A stretch of DNA of 64,000 bases from Bacillota bacterium (GTDB lineage: Bacteria > Bacillota > Clostridia > Christensenellales > SZUA-584), in contig JAEWTL010000127.1 of the NCBI GenBank assembly GCA_023459495.1, forward strand, positions 1-64,000. The letters are read 5' to 3'. The notes below the pieces were generated by a model, which was not told the origin of the DNA, did no database searches, and worked only from the letters and a program-made list of their open reading frames with translations. The translations under genes were made by a program, and so were the position numbers. This document shows, in pieces, positions 40,620 through 49,746 of the stretch. Positions within the stretch are counted from its first letter, which is position 1; each line of letters begins with the position of its first letter.

Positions 40620-42116
40620 TCAATTACCCCCCGTCACAATATGGATAATCATTTCTGTATTGATATCAGTTCCGTTTTTGATATTTGCCTTTAAGCTTCC
40701 GTCATACAGAAGGTATATGTTGTCGCAGATGTTCACGATCTCGGGCAGTTCCGAGGAAAAGATCATGATGGATTTGCCTTCCTTTGAAAGCTGTCGGATA
40801 ATTTCGTAGATTTCGCTTTTCGCGCCTACGTCAATTCCTCGCGTGGGTTCGTCCAGCATCAGAAGGTCGCTGTCCGCAAAAAGGCATTTCGAGATGACAA
40901 TTTTCTGCTGGTTTCCGCCGGACAGCTTGGACGTTTCTTTTTCGCTGCCACTCGTAGCGATACGGAGCTTGCTGATGTAATCGTTTGCGACTTTCTTTTC
41001 TTTACCGGCGCTCACAAAACCGTTTCTGGATATCTTCTTCATATTCATAACCGGTATGTTGTCGCGGATGCTCAGCATCGTAAAAAGCCCCTCTGTCCGT
41101 CTTTCCTCCGGTACGAGCGCAATCCCGGCGGCGATGGCTTTGTGCGGCATGGACGGGAGCTTTTTTCCCTTGAACAGTATTTCACCATGGTACTCGTCCG
41201 CGCCGAATACCGCGCGGGCCAGTTCAGTTTTCCCTGCGCCTAGCAGACCATAAAAACCGACAATTTCACCCTTCTTTACATCGAACGAAATATCATTCAG
41301 CTTATGGTTGGAAAGGTGCCTAACCTCGAGTATCTTCACCTCGCTTTGATTATCCTTTGGATGGTATATTTCAAATACCGTCTTTCCGATCATCATCTTG
41401 ATGAGCTCGGAGCGGTCCTTCACTTCCGATATGGGTTTCGTATCGATATGCTTGCCGTCACGCATTACTGTCACATAATCGCCCAGCTCGAATATTTCAT
41501 CCAACCGGTGTGAAATATAAATGACGGTAACGCATTTTTCGCGAAGTCCCTTTATGATATCAAACAGCCTTTTGATCTCGCTTTCGGAAAGCGCGGCTGT
41601 GGGTTCGTCCATGATGATGACGTCTGATTCCGTGGCTACGGCTTTTGCAATCTCCACGATCTGTTTTTGGGCGACACTTAAAGAGGAAACAAGCTTCTTG
41701 GGATGTATGGAAGGTTCCAGGCTTTTCAAAACACTTGCCATTTTTTTAATTTTATCCGTTTTTTTAAGGAATCCGAAAGTGGTATCCTCCATACCCAGCG
41801 TAAGGTTTTCCTCGACCGTCAATTGATCGACCACGTTCAGTTCCTGAAAAAGGGTGCTGATCCCCTTTTGTTTCGCATCCTTGGTATTCTCCGCACAGTA
41901 TTCCTGTCCGTTGAGATAGATTTTACCGTCCGTTCTTGTTGTCGCACCCGTCAGCATTTTAATCAGCGTGGATTTACCCGCGCCGTTTTCACCAACCAGG
42001 CAATGAATCGTATTTCTTTTTATATTGAAGCTGACGTCATTAACGGCTCGTATTCCCGGAAAATCTTTAACCAGATTTCTGATTTCCAATACGTTTTCAG
42101 TCATTGTCTCACCCAT
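40620..42116 (-). CDS. Sugar ABC transporter ATPase, two domains (RbsA/MglA-like)
   Basis: A 498-aa CUT2 ATPase with two nucleotide-binding domains. Domain 1 has GENGAGKSTLIK, signature LSVAQKQIVEIAKA and VIIMDEPTAAL. Domain 2 has a degenerate Walker A (GLLGAGKTEL), signature LSGGNQQKIVISK and LLMLDEPTRGID. Domain 1 lacks the usual LSxGxxQ, as in other RbsA proteins. It energises import through the two permeases and the lipoprotein at 42,228. ATG 42116 follows a GGGGGG run. Confidence 0.94.
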   Translation of the reverse strand: MGETMTENVLEIRNLVKDFPGIRAVNDVSFNIKRNTIHCLVGENGAGKSTLIKMLTGATTRTDGKIYLNGQEYCAENTKDAKQKGISTLFQELNVVDQLTVEENLTLGMEDTTFGFLKKTDKIKKMASVLKSLEPSIHPKKLVSSLSVAQKQIVEIAKAVATESDVIIMDEPTAALSESEIKRLFDIIKGLREKCVTVIYISHRLDEIFELGDYVTVMRDGKHIDTKPISEVKDRSELIKMMIGKTVFEIYHPKDNQSEVKILEVRHLSNHKLNDISFDVKKGEIVGFYGLLGAGKTELARAVFGADEYHGEILFKGKKLPSMPHKAIAAGIALVPEERRTEGLFTMLSIRDNIPVMNMKKISRNGFVSAGKEKKVANDYISKLRIATSGSEKETSKLSGGNQQKIVISKCLFADSDLLMLDEPTRGIDVGAKSEIYEIIRQLSKEGKSIMIFSSELPEIVNICDNIYLLYDGSLKANIKNGTDINTEMIIHIVTGGN

Positions 42117-42162
42117 GTCATACCCCCCCTAAAGACCTGCTTGCTAAGGCCACCGCATGTTT

Positions 42163-42195
42163 TGACGGGAGGAAATAATTCATTTCCTCCCGTCA
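42163..42195. other. Perfect 14-bp stem-loop between binding protein and ATPase genes
   Basis: TGACGGGAGGAAAT / ATTTCCTCCCGTCA with a 5-nt loop, without a T run on the minus strand. It probably protects the binding-protein part of the transcript or attenuates readthrough, giving excess binding protein. Confidence 0.6.
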
Positions 42196-42227
42196 GTATG
42201 GTACTTACAATACTTTTGCTAAGTAAT

Positions 42228-43334
42228 TTAGGTCAGGCTAAGCCCAAACTCGGTGTTCAGCCAAGTGACATCATCCGCGCGAGTCGTGGAATAGTAGGAC
42301 ATGAAGAACGCTTCCGCAAGATATTCCGTTTCCGTGTCGCCGACCTGCGGGATTTCTCCTTTGAGGAGCTGAACCAGAATGTCGATACGGGTGTGAGCGG
42401 TCTCGATCGGCGGAAGAGCCAAGCTCTCTTTGAGTGAGCTATCGGAGTCGAACATTTCCTTCAGCTGAACTTCATCAAAGTCACAGCTGCATACGAGTTC
42501 GGTGGTGGGCTTCCCATCGGCGCCAACTTTGCCTCTTCCCACTTCATTCAGCGCAGCCATTACGCCAACGCCCAGACCGCCGGATTCGGCATAGATCAGA
42601 TTGACTTCCGGATGCTGCGTGCAGAGGTCCTTCATGATCTGCTTAGCGGCGTCACTGCCTGCGCTGGCATCGAGGCAGCCAAGGTCTGTAGCGGTCGGAT
42701 CCACTGACAGCACGCCCTTTACGAAAGGATCTGTACGGCCATTCTTAACATCCTCGTTATTCGGCCAGCCAAGCTCTACCATCACGATGGGTTTGTCGGG
42801 ATTAGCAGCTTTCCACTGCTCGGCCATTTCCTTACCCATCTGCTCGGATACGCCCGCCTCATTGTTACGGACTACAGGAAGGCCAGTGCCGGGAACCCGG
42901 CTGAAGAACGAAGCCATCGCGACTCCGGCTTCAAGGCAAGCCTGGATTCCGGGCATCGCAGCTTCGTTATCCCAAATATGCAATGTTGCCGCATCCATGC
43001 CCTGCGCGACGATCTGGTCGATGTTCGCCGTCATGACGCTGGAGTCGCCTTTGCCGTCGAATGCAACCACTTCAATACCGTACTTCTCCATGGCATACTT
43101 CTTCGCTTCAGCAAACTGTGCCTGATGGAAAGTTTCTCTCATGTCAGAAACGAAGTACGCGATCTTCATGCCTTCAACTGACTTGCCCTCCGATTCCGGA
43201 GCCGACGCGGATGCCGAAGCCTGCTCAGACGTCTGCGCAGCCGGCGAGGATGCCGACGGCGTTTCCTTCTGACAGCCGCCCATCATGCTGATGACAAACA
43301 GCAGGCTCAGGACAACTACAAGAACTTTCTTCAT
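42228..43334 (-). CDS. Sugar-binding lipoprotein of the CUT2 importer (RbsB-like)
   Basis: A 368-aa lipoprotein: basic start, hydrophobic core and MMGGC lipobox (Cys20), then a Ser/Ala linker and a periplasmic-binding-protein type I fold (GMKIAYFVSDMRETF; DGKGDSSVMTANIDQIVAQG). It captures a sugar outside the membrane. It is the first gene of the importer operon, behind a strong promoter with the tandem 12-mer. Its leader holds a small hairpin TTAATCA/TGATTAA. The ligand is not predictable; pentose, pentulose or a deoxy sugar would fit. Confidence 0.92.
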   Translation of the reverse strand: MKKVLVVVLSLLFVISMMGGCQKETPSASSPAAQTSEQASASASAPESEGKSVEGMKIAYFVSDMRETFHQAQFAEAKKYAMEKYGIEVVAFDGKGDSSVMTANIDQIVAQGMDAATLHIWDNEAAMPGIQACLEAGVAMASFFSRVPGTGLPVVRNNEAGVSEQMGKEMAEQWKAANPDKPIVMVELGWPNNEDVKNGRTDPFVKGVLSVDPTATDLGCLDASAGSDAAKQIMKDLCTQHPEVNLIYAESGGLGVGVMAALNEVGRGKVGADGKPTTELVCSCDFDEVQLKEMFDSDSSLKESLALPPIETAHTRIDILVQLLKGEIPQVGDTETEYLAEAFFMSYYSTTRADDVTWLNTEFGLSLT

Positions 43335-43439
43335 ATTTTCCTCCTGATATGATTAATTTTAATCAACGTGTTGCTGATTAAATTAGTACCCGCCTGACAA
43401 CTTTGCTTTTTAACGATCACTTAGGAGTTTGCTTTGACG

Positions 43440-43500
43440 ATAACATTTGTCTTAACATTTGTCTGATCGTAATGATAGCATATGACATGGAATATGTCAA
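43440..43500 (-). promoter_or_regulatory. Promoter and tandem 12-bp operator of the importer operon
   Basis: On the minus strand TTGACA (43,500-43,495), 17 bp, TATCAT (43,477-43,472). Just downstream two abutting 12-mers differ at a single base, plus strand ATAACATTTGTC (43,440-43,451) and TTAACATTTGTC (43,452-43,463). Here the operator covers the transcript start. The rest of 43,501-43,672 holds only an imperfect hairpin (TGCGGTA/TACCGCA), possibly the end of the SorC transcript. Confidence 0.8.
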
Positions 43501-43672
43501 GACTTTTGTCAAAGAAAATTCCACGGCGTTGTCAGGTGGGCCAGACATACCAGACTGCGGTATTTTCGTCATTTTCAGGGAACGCAAAATAGTACCGCAA
43601 TAAGGATGCCCCATGCCGCCCTGCATGTGATTATAAAATAATAAGGATCTCTTAATTGTTCACAGACGGATT

Positions 43673-44629
43673 TTACTTGTCGAGCATCTCAAGGACGCTT
43701 CGGGCCGTATTCTCGTCCGTGACAAAATAGTTGATGACGTTGGTGCGCAAAGCGCCAATGATGGAAAGTATTTTGTGCTTGCCCGCGGCAATGCAGATGA
43801 CGTTCTCGATGCGGCGCAGGCTCGCTTCGTCAATGCCCATGATGCGCGCACTGTAGTCGTTCTGAATAAACTCACCCTTTAAGTTGAAGCGCCGCGCGCA
43901 AATGTCGCCGATGACCCGGTTCTCACTGGTCTCGTACTGCTGTTTCTGCGCGATATCGATAACCATGCGGTTATCGTAAAACTCCGGCGGCGCGCCGGCG
44001 GAAACGATCGCAGCATCCATAGTATTCCACTTTTCAAGGATGGACTTCATGGAGGTGCTCTGCATATACAGCTCGTGGTCGGCAATGGTCTCGGCAATGG
44101 CAGGCGCATAAATAAAGGAAGGCGTGCCGTGCAGCTTCTCCGCAAACATGCGGACCATCTCGTTGAGCTGATATTCCGAAGCGATGCGTGACGTGCCGCC
44201 GATCATCGGGACTACGTTGACATCGCTGAGTTTATTGCGATTGGTAAATGAAAGCATGAATTCGTAACAGGTGGTCCCCCACGCGATGCCCACCGTGGAA
44301 TGGCTCCGGAGGATATCCTCCGCAAAGTCCGCGCCCTGCGAGGCCACCACACGCGTCAGGATGCGCACGTCGTCGATCGCCGTGGGAATCACCAGGCAGC
44401 CCTTCAGCGAAAAGCGGCTGATAAACTGGTCGGCGATATCCTGTACGTTGTTCTTGGGGTCCTTTATGCTGATTTCGACGATGCCAAAATCCTTGGCTTC
44501 TGAAAGCATCATAGAAACGGATGAGCGGGATATGCCCAACTGCTGGGCAATCTGCTCCTGCGTCAGCCCATTGATAAAATACATTTTAGATGCCTGTACC
44601 ATCAATTGAATGTCGTAGCGTGCTTTCAT
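43673..44629 (-). CDS. SorC-family transcriptional regulator (second copy)
   Basis: A 318-aa SorC-type regulator. The helix-turn-helix is GLTQEQIAQQLGISRSSVSMML and the effector domain carries VGIAWGTTCYEF, VPMIGGTSRIAS and IGDICARRFNLKGEF. The start at ATG 44629 follows GGAGAGAGAAACGG; the longer frame to 44674 has no such site. It lies between the importer operon and the UlaE-like gene, both of which carry the tandem 12-mer, so it is the best candidate to bind that motif. Its own promoter lacks a clear copy. Confidence 0.92.
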   Translation of the reverse strand: MKARYDIQLMVQASKMYFINGLTQEQIAQQLGISRSSVSMMLSEAKDFGIVEISIKDPKNNVQDIADQFISRFSLKGCLVIPTAIDDVRILTRVVASQGADFAEDILRSHSTVGIAWGTTCYEFMLSFTNRNKLSDVNVVPMIGGTSRIASEYQLNEMVRMFAEKLHGTPSFIYAPAIAETIADHELYMQSTSMKSILEKWNTMDAAIVSAGAPPEFYDNRMVIDIAQKQQYETSENRVIGDICARRFNLKGEFIQNDYSARIMGIDEASLRRIENVICIAAGKHKILSIIGALRTNVINYFVTDENTARSVLEMLDK

Positions 44630-44694
44630 ACCGTTTCTCTCTCCGTTCATACAACCTTTCGGCACAGCGGCCATTTGCCTGCTGTTGAATTATA

Positions 44695-44723
44695 ATTTTA
44701 TCACGGTAAATGAACGTTTGCAA
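44695..44723 (-). promoter_or_regulatory. Promoter of the second SorC gene
   Basis: On the minus strand TTGCAA (44,723-44,718), 17 bp, TAAAAT (44,700-44,695), about 65 bp before the start codon. An ATGAACGTTTGCAA sequence over the -35 resembles the first SorC operator weakly. Confidence 0.6.
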
Positions 44724-44772
44724 CCACCGCGCCGCACCGTTGAACAAAAGCAACGCGCAGTGCAACAGCGCC

Positions 44773-45624
44773 TCAGCCGGTTTGCGCTTGGCTGTACTTT
44801 TCGACCAAAAACTCCCGCGCAGAGCTGACATATGCTACGGATGCATCGGAATCACCGGTGGCCCACATTTCCGCCACGAGCAGCCCCTTGTAGTCCATCC
44901 TTTTGATCAGCCTGAAGAAAGAAACAAAGTCCACCGTACCGGCTCCGTAAGGTATATCCCTCACCTTGCCCGGTATCGTATCTTTTAAGTGGATCGCCAT
45001 GATGTGGCCTTTGCCGGTAAAAAAGTCCGCCTCGATATCCCTGCCCGTCGCGGAGATATTACCAAGGTCAGGATACACCTGCAGATACGGCGAGTTTACC
45101 AATGATACAAACTTCATCGCCTTCTCGATGGAGTCCATCAATTCTGTTTCCACCGTTTCGAGCGCCAGGGATACGCCTTTGCCTGCCGCGTACTCCACCA
45201 CCTCACGCAGAGAAGCAATAAACAGCTCCTGCGTCTTCTCGTTGGTCTCGTTGTAGAACTCATCATAGCCTGCAAGCTGAACGATGCGGATGCCGATGGA
45301 CAGTGAGAAGTCCACCGCGTCCCGGATCAGCTTGATGCCCCTTTGACGGGTCTCATCGTCCTGCGACCCGATTGGAAACCGGCGGTTACCCGAGAGGCAC
45401 ATCGTCAGGATCGGCATATTGTGCCGGCTGATCGCCCCTGCCAGTGCATCGCGCTGTGCGTCCGTCCAATTGACGCGGGAAAGCCTTTCTTCCGTTTCGT
45501 CGATGCTGATTTCCATGAAGTCATACCCCGCAGCCTTGGCAGCAGCCAGGCGTTCATCCCAGCTTAAATCAGCTGGCAGGGCTTTTTCGTATAATCCCAA
45601 CAGGCAGCCATTGATGTTCATCAT
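44773..45624 (-). CDS. L-ribulose/L-xylulose-5-phosphate 3-epimerase (UlaE/SgbU-like)
   Basis: A 283-aa xylose-isomerase-like TIM barrel. It aligns well with UlaE/SgbU from memory: LGLYEKALP, GYDFMEISIDETEERLSR, MCLSGNRRFPIGS, VQLAGYDEFYNE, YPDLGNISA and HLKDTIPGK. The family converts L-xylulose-5-phosphate to L-ribulose-5-phosphate with a divalent metal. This is the firmest clue to the sugar route in the region. It is a single-gene unit with its own promoter and tandem operator at 45,732-45,760. Confidence 0.88.
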   Translation of the reverse strand: MMNINGCLLGLYEKALPADLSWDERLAAAKAAGYDFMEISIDETEERLSRVNWTDAQRDALAGAISRHNMPILTMCLSGNRRFPIGSQDDETRQRGIKLIRDAVDFSLSIGIRIVQLAGYDEFYNETNEKTQELFIASLREVVEYAAGKGVSLALETVETELMDSIEKAMKFVSLVNSPYLQVYPDLGNISATGRDIEADFFTGKGHIMAIHLKDTIPGKVRDIPYGAGTVDFVSFFRLIKRMDYKGLLVAEMWATGDSDASVAYVSSAREFLVEKYSQAQTG

Positions 45625-45731
45625 TTTAACCTCAACTCAGACCGGCCTTCCAAAATAATTATCATTCGTTGTAGAGCGGTGTTACTCGATTTTCCGGGGC
45701 CCGTTGCTTTCGAGCCGATGTTTATGTTGTT

Positions 45732-45760
45732 ATCTTAACATATGTTATAACTCTTGTCAA
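45732..45760 (-). promoter_or_regulatory. Promoter and tandem 12-bp operator of the UlaE-like gene
   Basis: On the minus strand TTGACA (45,760-45,755), 17 bp, TAAGAT (45,737-45,732). The spacer is occupied by two abutting 12-mers, plus strand ATAACTCTTGTC (45,747-45,758) and TTAACATATGTT (45,735-45,746), the same arrangement as at 28,636. Confidence 0.75.
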
Positions 45761-45843
45761 ACATTTTCCGTGACACATGTATGCGGCAAATCGCGAATTT
45801 TTTCGAAGGTTTGCTGCAAGGCTCCCTTTGCTTCAGCGCAAAC

Positions 45844-45873
45844 AAAAAGAGGAAGCGGTTAAGCTTCCCTCTC
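45844..45873 (-). terminator. Terminator after the MsmK-type ATPase
   Basis: On the minus strand GAGGGAAGC TTAACC GCTTCCTC followed by TTTTTG, 16 bp past the stop at 45889. It closes the two-component/importer operon. Confidence 0.85.
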
Positions 45874-45888
45874 AATGGTTATTTATCC

Positions 45889-47064
45889 TCAGATCAGATT
45901 TTGCCCGGTTGCCGGGTCGAACAGGTGCGCAAGCTCTCCTGCAAAATCAAAGCGTATCACGCCTTTAAGCGGAGAGCCAGGCGCCAGTTCGGTGGTGGGG
46001 ATTCGAATGACTGCATCTTTATTTTGTGCGGTTACGTGGATGTAAGTCTCGCTGCCCATCATTTCGCTCAGATCCACAGCAGCTTCCACGCCGCCCGTCT
46101 GCACAAGGCGCATATGCTCGGGCCGGATACCCAGCGTAACATCCATGTTCTCCCGGCCTGCGTCCGCCAGCGTCCTGCGCGAAGCTTCGGGCAGCGCGAC
46201 CCGGTGGCCGCATAGTTCCGCTTCGTAACCGTTTCCGGTACGAATCAGCTTTGCGTCAAAGAAGTTCATCTGCGGTGACCCAATGAAGCCCGCGACGAAC
46301 AGGTTGGCCGGATGGTGGAATACCTCGTGCGGCGTGCCGATCTGCTGGATGAAGCCGTCCTTCATGACGACAATGCGATCGCCCAGCGTCATGGCCTCGG
46401 TCTGGTCGTGCGTGACGTAGACGAAGGTGGTATTAACGCTCTCGTGCAGCTTGATGAGCTCCGCGCGCATCTGGTTGCGCAGCTTGGCGTCGAGGTTGGA
46501 GAGCGGTTCGTCCATAAGAAACACTTTGGGATGGCGTACGATGGCGCGGCCGATAGCGACGCGTTGGCGCTGTCCGCCCGAGAGCGCCTTGGGCCTGCGC
46601 CGCAGCAGGTCGGTGATGCCAAGCGTTTCGGCAGCCTCGCGCACCTTGGTATCAATCTCGTCCTTGGGCACCTTGCGCATCTTGAGCGCGAACGCCATAT
46701 TATCATATACGGTCATGTGCGGGTACAGCGCATAGTTCTGGAATACCATTGCGATGTCGCGGTCCATGGCAGGCACGTTGTTCACCAGCACGCCGTCGAT
46801 ATACAGCTCGCCCTCGGTGATCTCCTCGAGGCCCGCAACCATGCGCAGTGTGGTGGATTTTCCGCAGCCGGACGGCCCGACCAGCACAATGAACTCCTTG
46901 TCAGCGATGTCGAGGTTGAACTCCTGCACCGCCACAACGCCCTTGTCCGTGATCTGCAGATTGACCTTCTCGCGCGGCGGCTCGTCCTTGCCTTTGCGCT
47001 TGGGTCCGTGTTCCGCATGGGCCGGATAGATCTTCTTGATGTTTTTAAATACCACGTCAGCCAT
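45889..47064 (-). CDS. ABC transporter ATPase, MsmK/UgpC type
   Basis: A 391-aa CUT1 ATPase. Walker A is GPSGCGKSTT, signature LSGGQRQRVAIGRA, Walker B FLMDEPLSNLD, H-loop VTHDQTEAM, then a C-terminal TOBE/regulatory domain (LGIRPEHMRL). Between the first strands it has a charged insert of about 30 residues (GPKRKGKDEPPREK), which I recall from other clostridial MsmK-type proteins. It powers the two permeases at 47.9-49.7 kb and may serve other CUT1 importers. ATG 47064 is taken; a GTG at 47070 is possible. Neither has a good ribosome-binding site, so coupling to the upstream gene is likely. Confidence 0.92.
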   Translation of the reverse strand: MADVVFKNIKKIYPAHAEHGPKRKGKDEPPREKVNLQITDKGVVAVQEFNLDIADKEFIVLVGPSGCGKSTTLRMVAGLEEITEGELYIDGVLVNNVPAMDRDIAMVFQNYALYPHMTVYDNMAFALKMRKVPKDEIDTKVREAAETLGITDLLRRRPKALSGGQRQRVAIGRAIVRHPKVFLMDEPLSNLDAKLRNQMRAELIKLHESVNTTFVYVTHDQTEAMTLGDRIVVMKDGFIQQIGTPHEVFHHPANLFVAGFIGSPQMNFFDAKLIRTGNGYEAELCGHRVALPEASRRTLADAGRENMDVTLGIRPEHMRLVQTGGVEAAVDLSEMMGSETYIHVTAQNKDAVIRIPTTELAPGSPLKGVIRFDFAGELAHLFDPATGQNLI

Positions 47065-47076
47065 AATCACATTGCG

Positions 47077-47826
47077 TCAGCGCATCCGGTTCCGGTACTC
47101 ATTGGCGCTGATACCCTCCATCTTTTTAAATACGCGGGAGAAGTGGCCGATGTCGGCGTACCCCACCCGCTCGCATATGTCGCTGATTTTGAGACTCGGG
47201 TCCTCCAACAGCTTTTTGGCCGCGCGCATGCGGGCCGCGTTGATCAGGTCGTAAAAGCTCTTGTCGGTATGCTTGTTCAGCAGCTTGGAGAGATGCCACT
47301 GCGATACGTAGCATTGTTCGGCGATCTCCTGCAGGGTGAGCTTCTCGGCGTGGTGCTCCTCGATGAAACTCAGCGCCTGCCGCACGATAAAGCTGTTCGC
47401 ACAGCCCGTCTCGTCCGGCGCTTCCGATTCCGGCAGACCGGCCTCCCGCGCCTTTTCAAGGTTGGCGATCATCGCGTGCAGCGCCTCGTTGATCTCGTCC
47501 ATCCGCGAGGGCTTTAAGAGCAGCCGTGTAACACCGAGACGCACCGCCTCCTGCGCATACTCAAAATCCCGGTATCCCGTAAGCACCGTGATCTGCATAT
47601 CCGGGAATTCGCTGCGCAGGCCTGCGAGCATCGTCATGCCGTCCGTATCAGGCATCTTGATATCGGTAAAGATGATGTCGGGCGCATGCCTGCGGATGGC
47701 GGCTGAACCGCCCGCCGCGCTGAACGCGCTGTCCACAACCTCGCAGTCAAAGCCTTCCCAGTCCACTACCTTTTTCAGACCCTCCACGATGATCGTTTCA
47801 TCGTCGATGAGAATAACTTTGTACAT
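47077..47826 (-). CDS. Response regulator, YesN type (receiver plus AraC HTH)
   Basis: A 249-aa response regulator. The receiver has the acidic pair in LIDDE, the phospho-acceptor Asp in IIFTDIKMPD and the Lys in LLLKPS. The C-terminal 100 residues are an AraC-type double helix-turn-helix (LTLQEIAEQCYVSQWHLSKLL; ICERVGYADIGHFSRVF). It is partner to the YesM-like kinase at 51,274. It lies inside the importer operon and probably activates it, as YesMN pairs do for glycan importers. Confidence 0.93.
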   Translation of the reverse strand: MYKVILIDDETIIVEGLKKVVDWEGFDCEVVDSAFSAAGGSAAIRRHAPDIIFTDIKMPDTDGMTMLAGLRSEFPDMQITVLTGYRDFEYAQEAVRLGVTRLLLKPSRMDEINEALHAMIANLEKAREAGLPESEAPDETGCANSFIVRQALSFIEEHHAEKLTLQEIAEQCYVSQWHLSKLLNKHTDKSFYDLINAARMRAAKKLLEDPSLKISDICERVGYADIGHFSRVFKKMEGISANEYRNRMR

Positions 47827-47862
47827 AACGCCTCCGGTCCCTTCGCATTGTTCCCCTTAAGC

Positions 47863-48750
47863 TTACCCCTTTATCGCGCCGACCGTAAGCCCCTTGATGA
47901 TATTTTTCTGGAGAAGAACGTATACAAGCAATACCGGCATCACCACAAGCACCACCGAAGCGGCCATCAGGCCATAGTTGACGCCCGCCTGCGAGCTGAT
48001 CTCGTTGAGCAGCAGCGTAATCGTCCGTTCATCGGGGTAACGCAGGAAGAACATTTGCGTGAACAGGTCATTATACGACCACAGGAACGTAAAGATCGCC
48101 ACGGTGGCAAACGAGGGGCGCGCAACGGGCATTACAATTTTAAAGTAGATCTTGACCGGGCGGCACCCGTCGATATATGCCGACTCCTCCAGCTCCACCG
48201 GGATCGAACGGATGAAGCCCATCAGCACGATGATCGAAAACGACAGGTTACCCGCGATCTGCGGCAATATCACCGACAACAGCGAAAGCCAGCGGTTGCC
48301 GGAGCTTGCGATGCCGACCAATGCCTCTATACGGAAAACCGGAATGATCGTCGAGAATATCGGGAACATCATGCTCGCCACTATCAGGCCGTAGACGAGC
48401 TTTTTGCCTTTAAACTCGTAGCGCACGAGGGCGTAGGCCGCGAATCCGGCGAGCACCACCACCGCGAGCGTGACCACAATGGAGATCACAAGGCTGTTGG
48501 TGTACGCCTTGACGAAATCGGAGCGTTCCGCCGCCGTATGGTAGTTATCCATCGTGAAGCTGGACGTCCAGGGCCACGGGATTGAGAACGAGTCAGAGCG
48601 AATCTCACCTTTCACGCGGAACGAGTTGATGATGACCCACAGGAAAGGGTATACCGTGGTGACACCCCAGACGGTCAGTATCACATAGGTGATCAGGCGG
48701 GAGATCGAAAACCTTCCCCGGCGCCTTATGCGCACAGCAGTGTTGTCCAT
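47863..48750 (-). CDS. CUT1 ABC transporter permease (MalG-like)
   Basis: A 295-aa permease with six predicted transmembrane helices and the EAA-type coupling loop SIPVELEESAYIDGCRPVKI. ATG 48750 follows GGGAGGACG; the longer frame to 48765 is rejected because of that site. It forms the channel with the MalF-like permease encoded just upstream. Chitobiose or a related GlcNAc oligosaccharide is the likely cargo, judged from the neighbouring catabolic genes. Confidence 0.92.
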   Translation of the reverse strand: MDNTAVRIRRRGRFSISRLITYVILTVWGVTTVYPFLWVIINSFRVKGEIRSDSFSIPWPWTSSFTMDNYHTAAERSDFVKAYTNSLVISIVVTLAVVVLAGFAAYALVRYEFKGKKLVYGLIVASMMFPIFSTIIPVFRIEALVGIASSGNRWLSLLSVILPQIAGNLSFSIIVLMGFIRSIPVELEESAYIDGCRPVKIYFKIVMPVARPSFATVAIFTFLWSYNDLFTQMFFLRYPDERTITLLLNEISSQAGVNYGLMAASVVLVVMPVLLVYVLLQKNIIKGLTVGAIKG

Positions 48751-48761
48751 ATCGTCCTCCC

Positions 48762-49652
48762 TCAATAGTCCTTCTGCTTAAATACCTTGTTGGCAACCAG
48801 TGCGAACACCACGCCCAGCACAACGATAAACACCGAGATGGCTGATGCGTAGTCCACGTCGCCGCGGATAAACGCCTGATTGTACATGTAAGTGCCGAGC
48901 AGCCACGATTGGTCGAGAGGTATGCCCGCGCCCATCATGACCCATGGCAGGTCGAACACCTTGAGCGCACCCGTAATGCCAAGCACCAGACAGGTGCACA
49001 GCACATTGCGCAGCAGCGGCAGCGTAATGTACCAGATGCGTTTGAAGCCTTTTGCGCCGTCGATCTCGGCAGCCTCGTAGACCTCGGACGAGATATTGTT
49101 GAGCCCCGTCACAATGATGACGAAGTAGAATCCAACGTATTGCCACATGACCGGAGACAACATGGTCAGCATAAAGTGTTGCTGATCCTTCCAGTCGATG
49201 TTGCTGGTGGCCCCAAACCAGTTCTGCAGCATCTGGTTGAGCATGCCGCCCTTGAAAAGGAAGATCAGGTTAAACATCAGTCCGAGCGCCGTCGCACTGA
49301 TGACGATCGGGAAGAAGTATACCGTGCGGAAAAGCTTTGCTCCCACCTTGATGCGGTCTACCAGCAGCGCCAGCACCAGCGCGACGCCCACCTGAAAGAC
49401 GATCGTGCAGCCCGTCAGGATGAGCGAGTTCTTGATCGACGTCCACATATTGGCGTCCTGGAACATCTTGACGAAATTCGCATACCACGGTTCGTTGACG
49501 CCCGAAGCGGCTGTGCCAAGGCCGGAGATATTCAGGAAGCTGTTGATGATGTTCTGTACAAACGGGTAGAACAGAAACAACACCAGAAAGACAGAAGCCG
49601 GTATCAAAAACAGCAGCAGCGGCGTTTTCTTTTTATAGATCGGCGAATTCAT
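48762..49652 (-). CDS. CUT1 ABC transporter permease (MalF-like)
   Basis: A 296-aa permease with six transmembrane helices. It begins with a basic cytoplasmic start (MNSPIYKKKTPLL) and has the EAA loop ISSEVYEAAEIDGAKGFKRI. It lies between the binding-protein gene and the MalG-like permease, 11 bp from the latter. Confidence 0.92.
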   Translation of the reverse strand: MNSPIYKKKTPLLLFLIPASVFLVLFLFYPFVQNIINSFLNISGLGTAASGVNEPWYANFVKMFQDANMWTSIKNSLILTGCTIVFQVGVALVLALLVDRIKVGAKLFRTVYFFPIVISATALGLMFNLIFLFKGGMLNQMLQNWFGATSNIDWKDQQHFMLTMLSPVMWQYVGFYFVIIVTGLNNISSEVYEAAEIDGAKGFKRIWYITLPLLRNVLCTCLVLGITGALKVFDLPWVMMGAGIPLDQSWLLGTYMYNQAFIRGDVDYASAISVFIVVLGVVFALVANKVFKQKDY

Positions 49653-49746
49653 GTTTACCGCCTTTTTAGTTACAACCCATAAGCTTTGCTTGTGGGAACC
49701 GGTGATTTATGCCCTGTAAGCTTGAGGTTTTGGGACTTCGCGGGTT

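Noticed and set aside
42121..42227. The 42.16-kb hairpin as a Rho-independent terminator
   Set aside because: No T run follows on the minus strand, so it was listed as a stem-loop instead.
43417..43626. Short minus-strand frame in the importer promoter region
   Set aside because: It covers the promoter and tandem operator; no ribosome-binding site.
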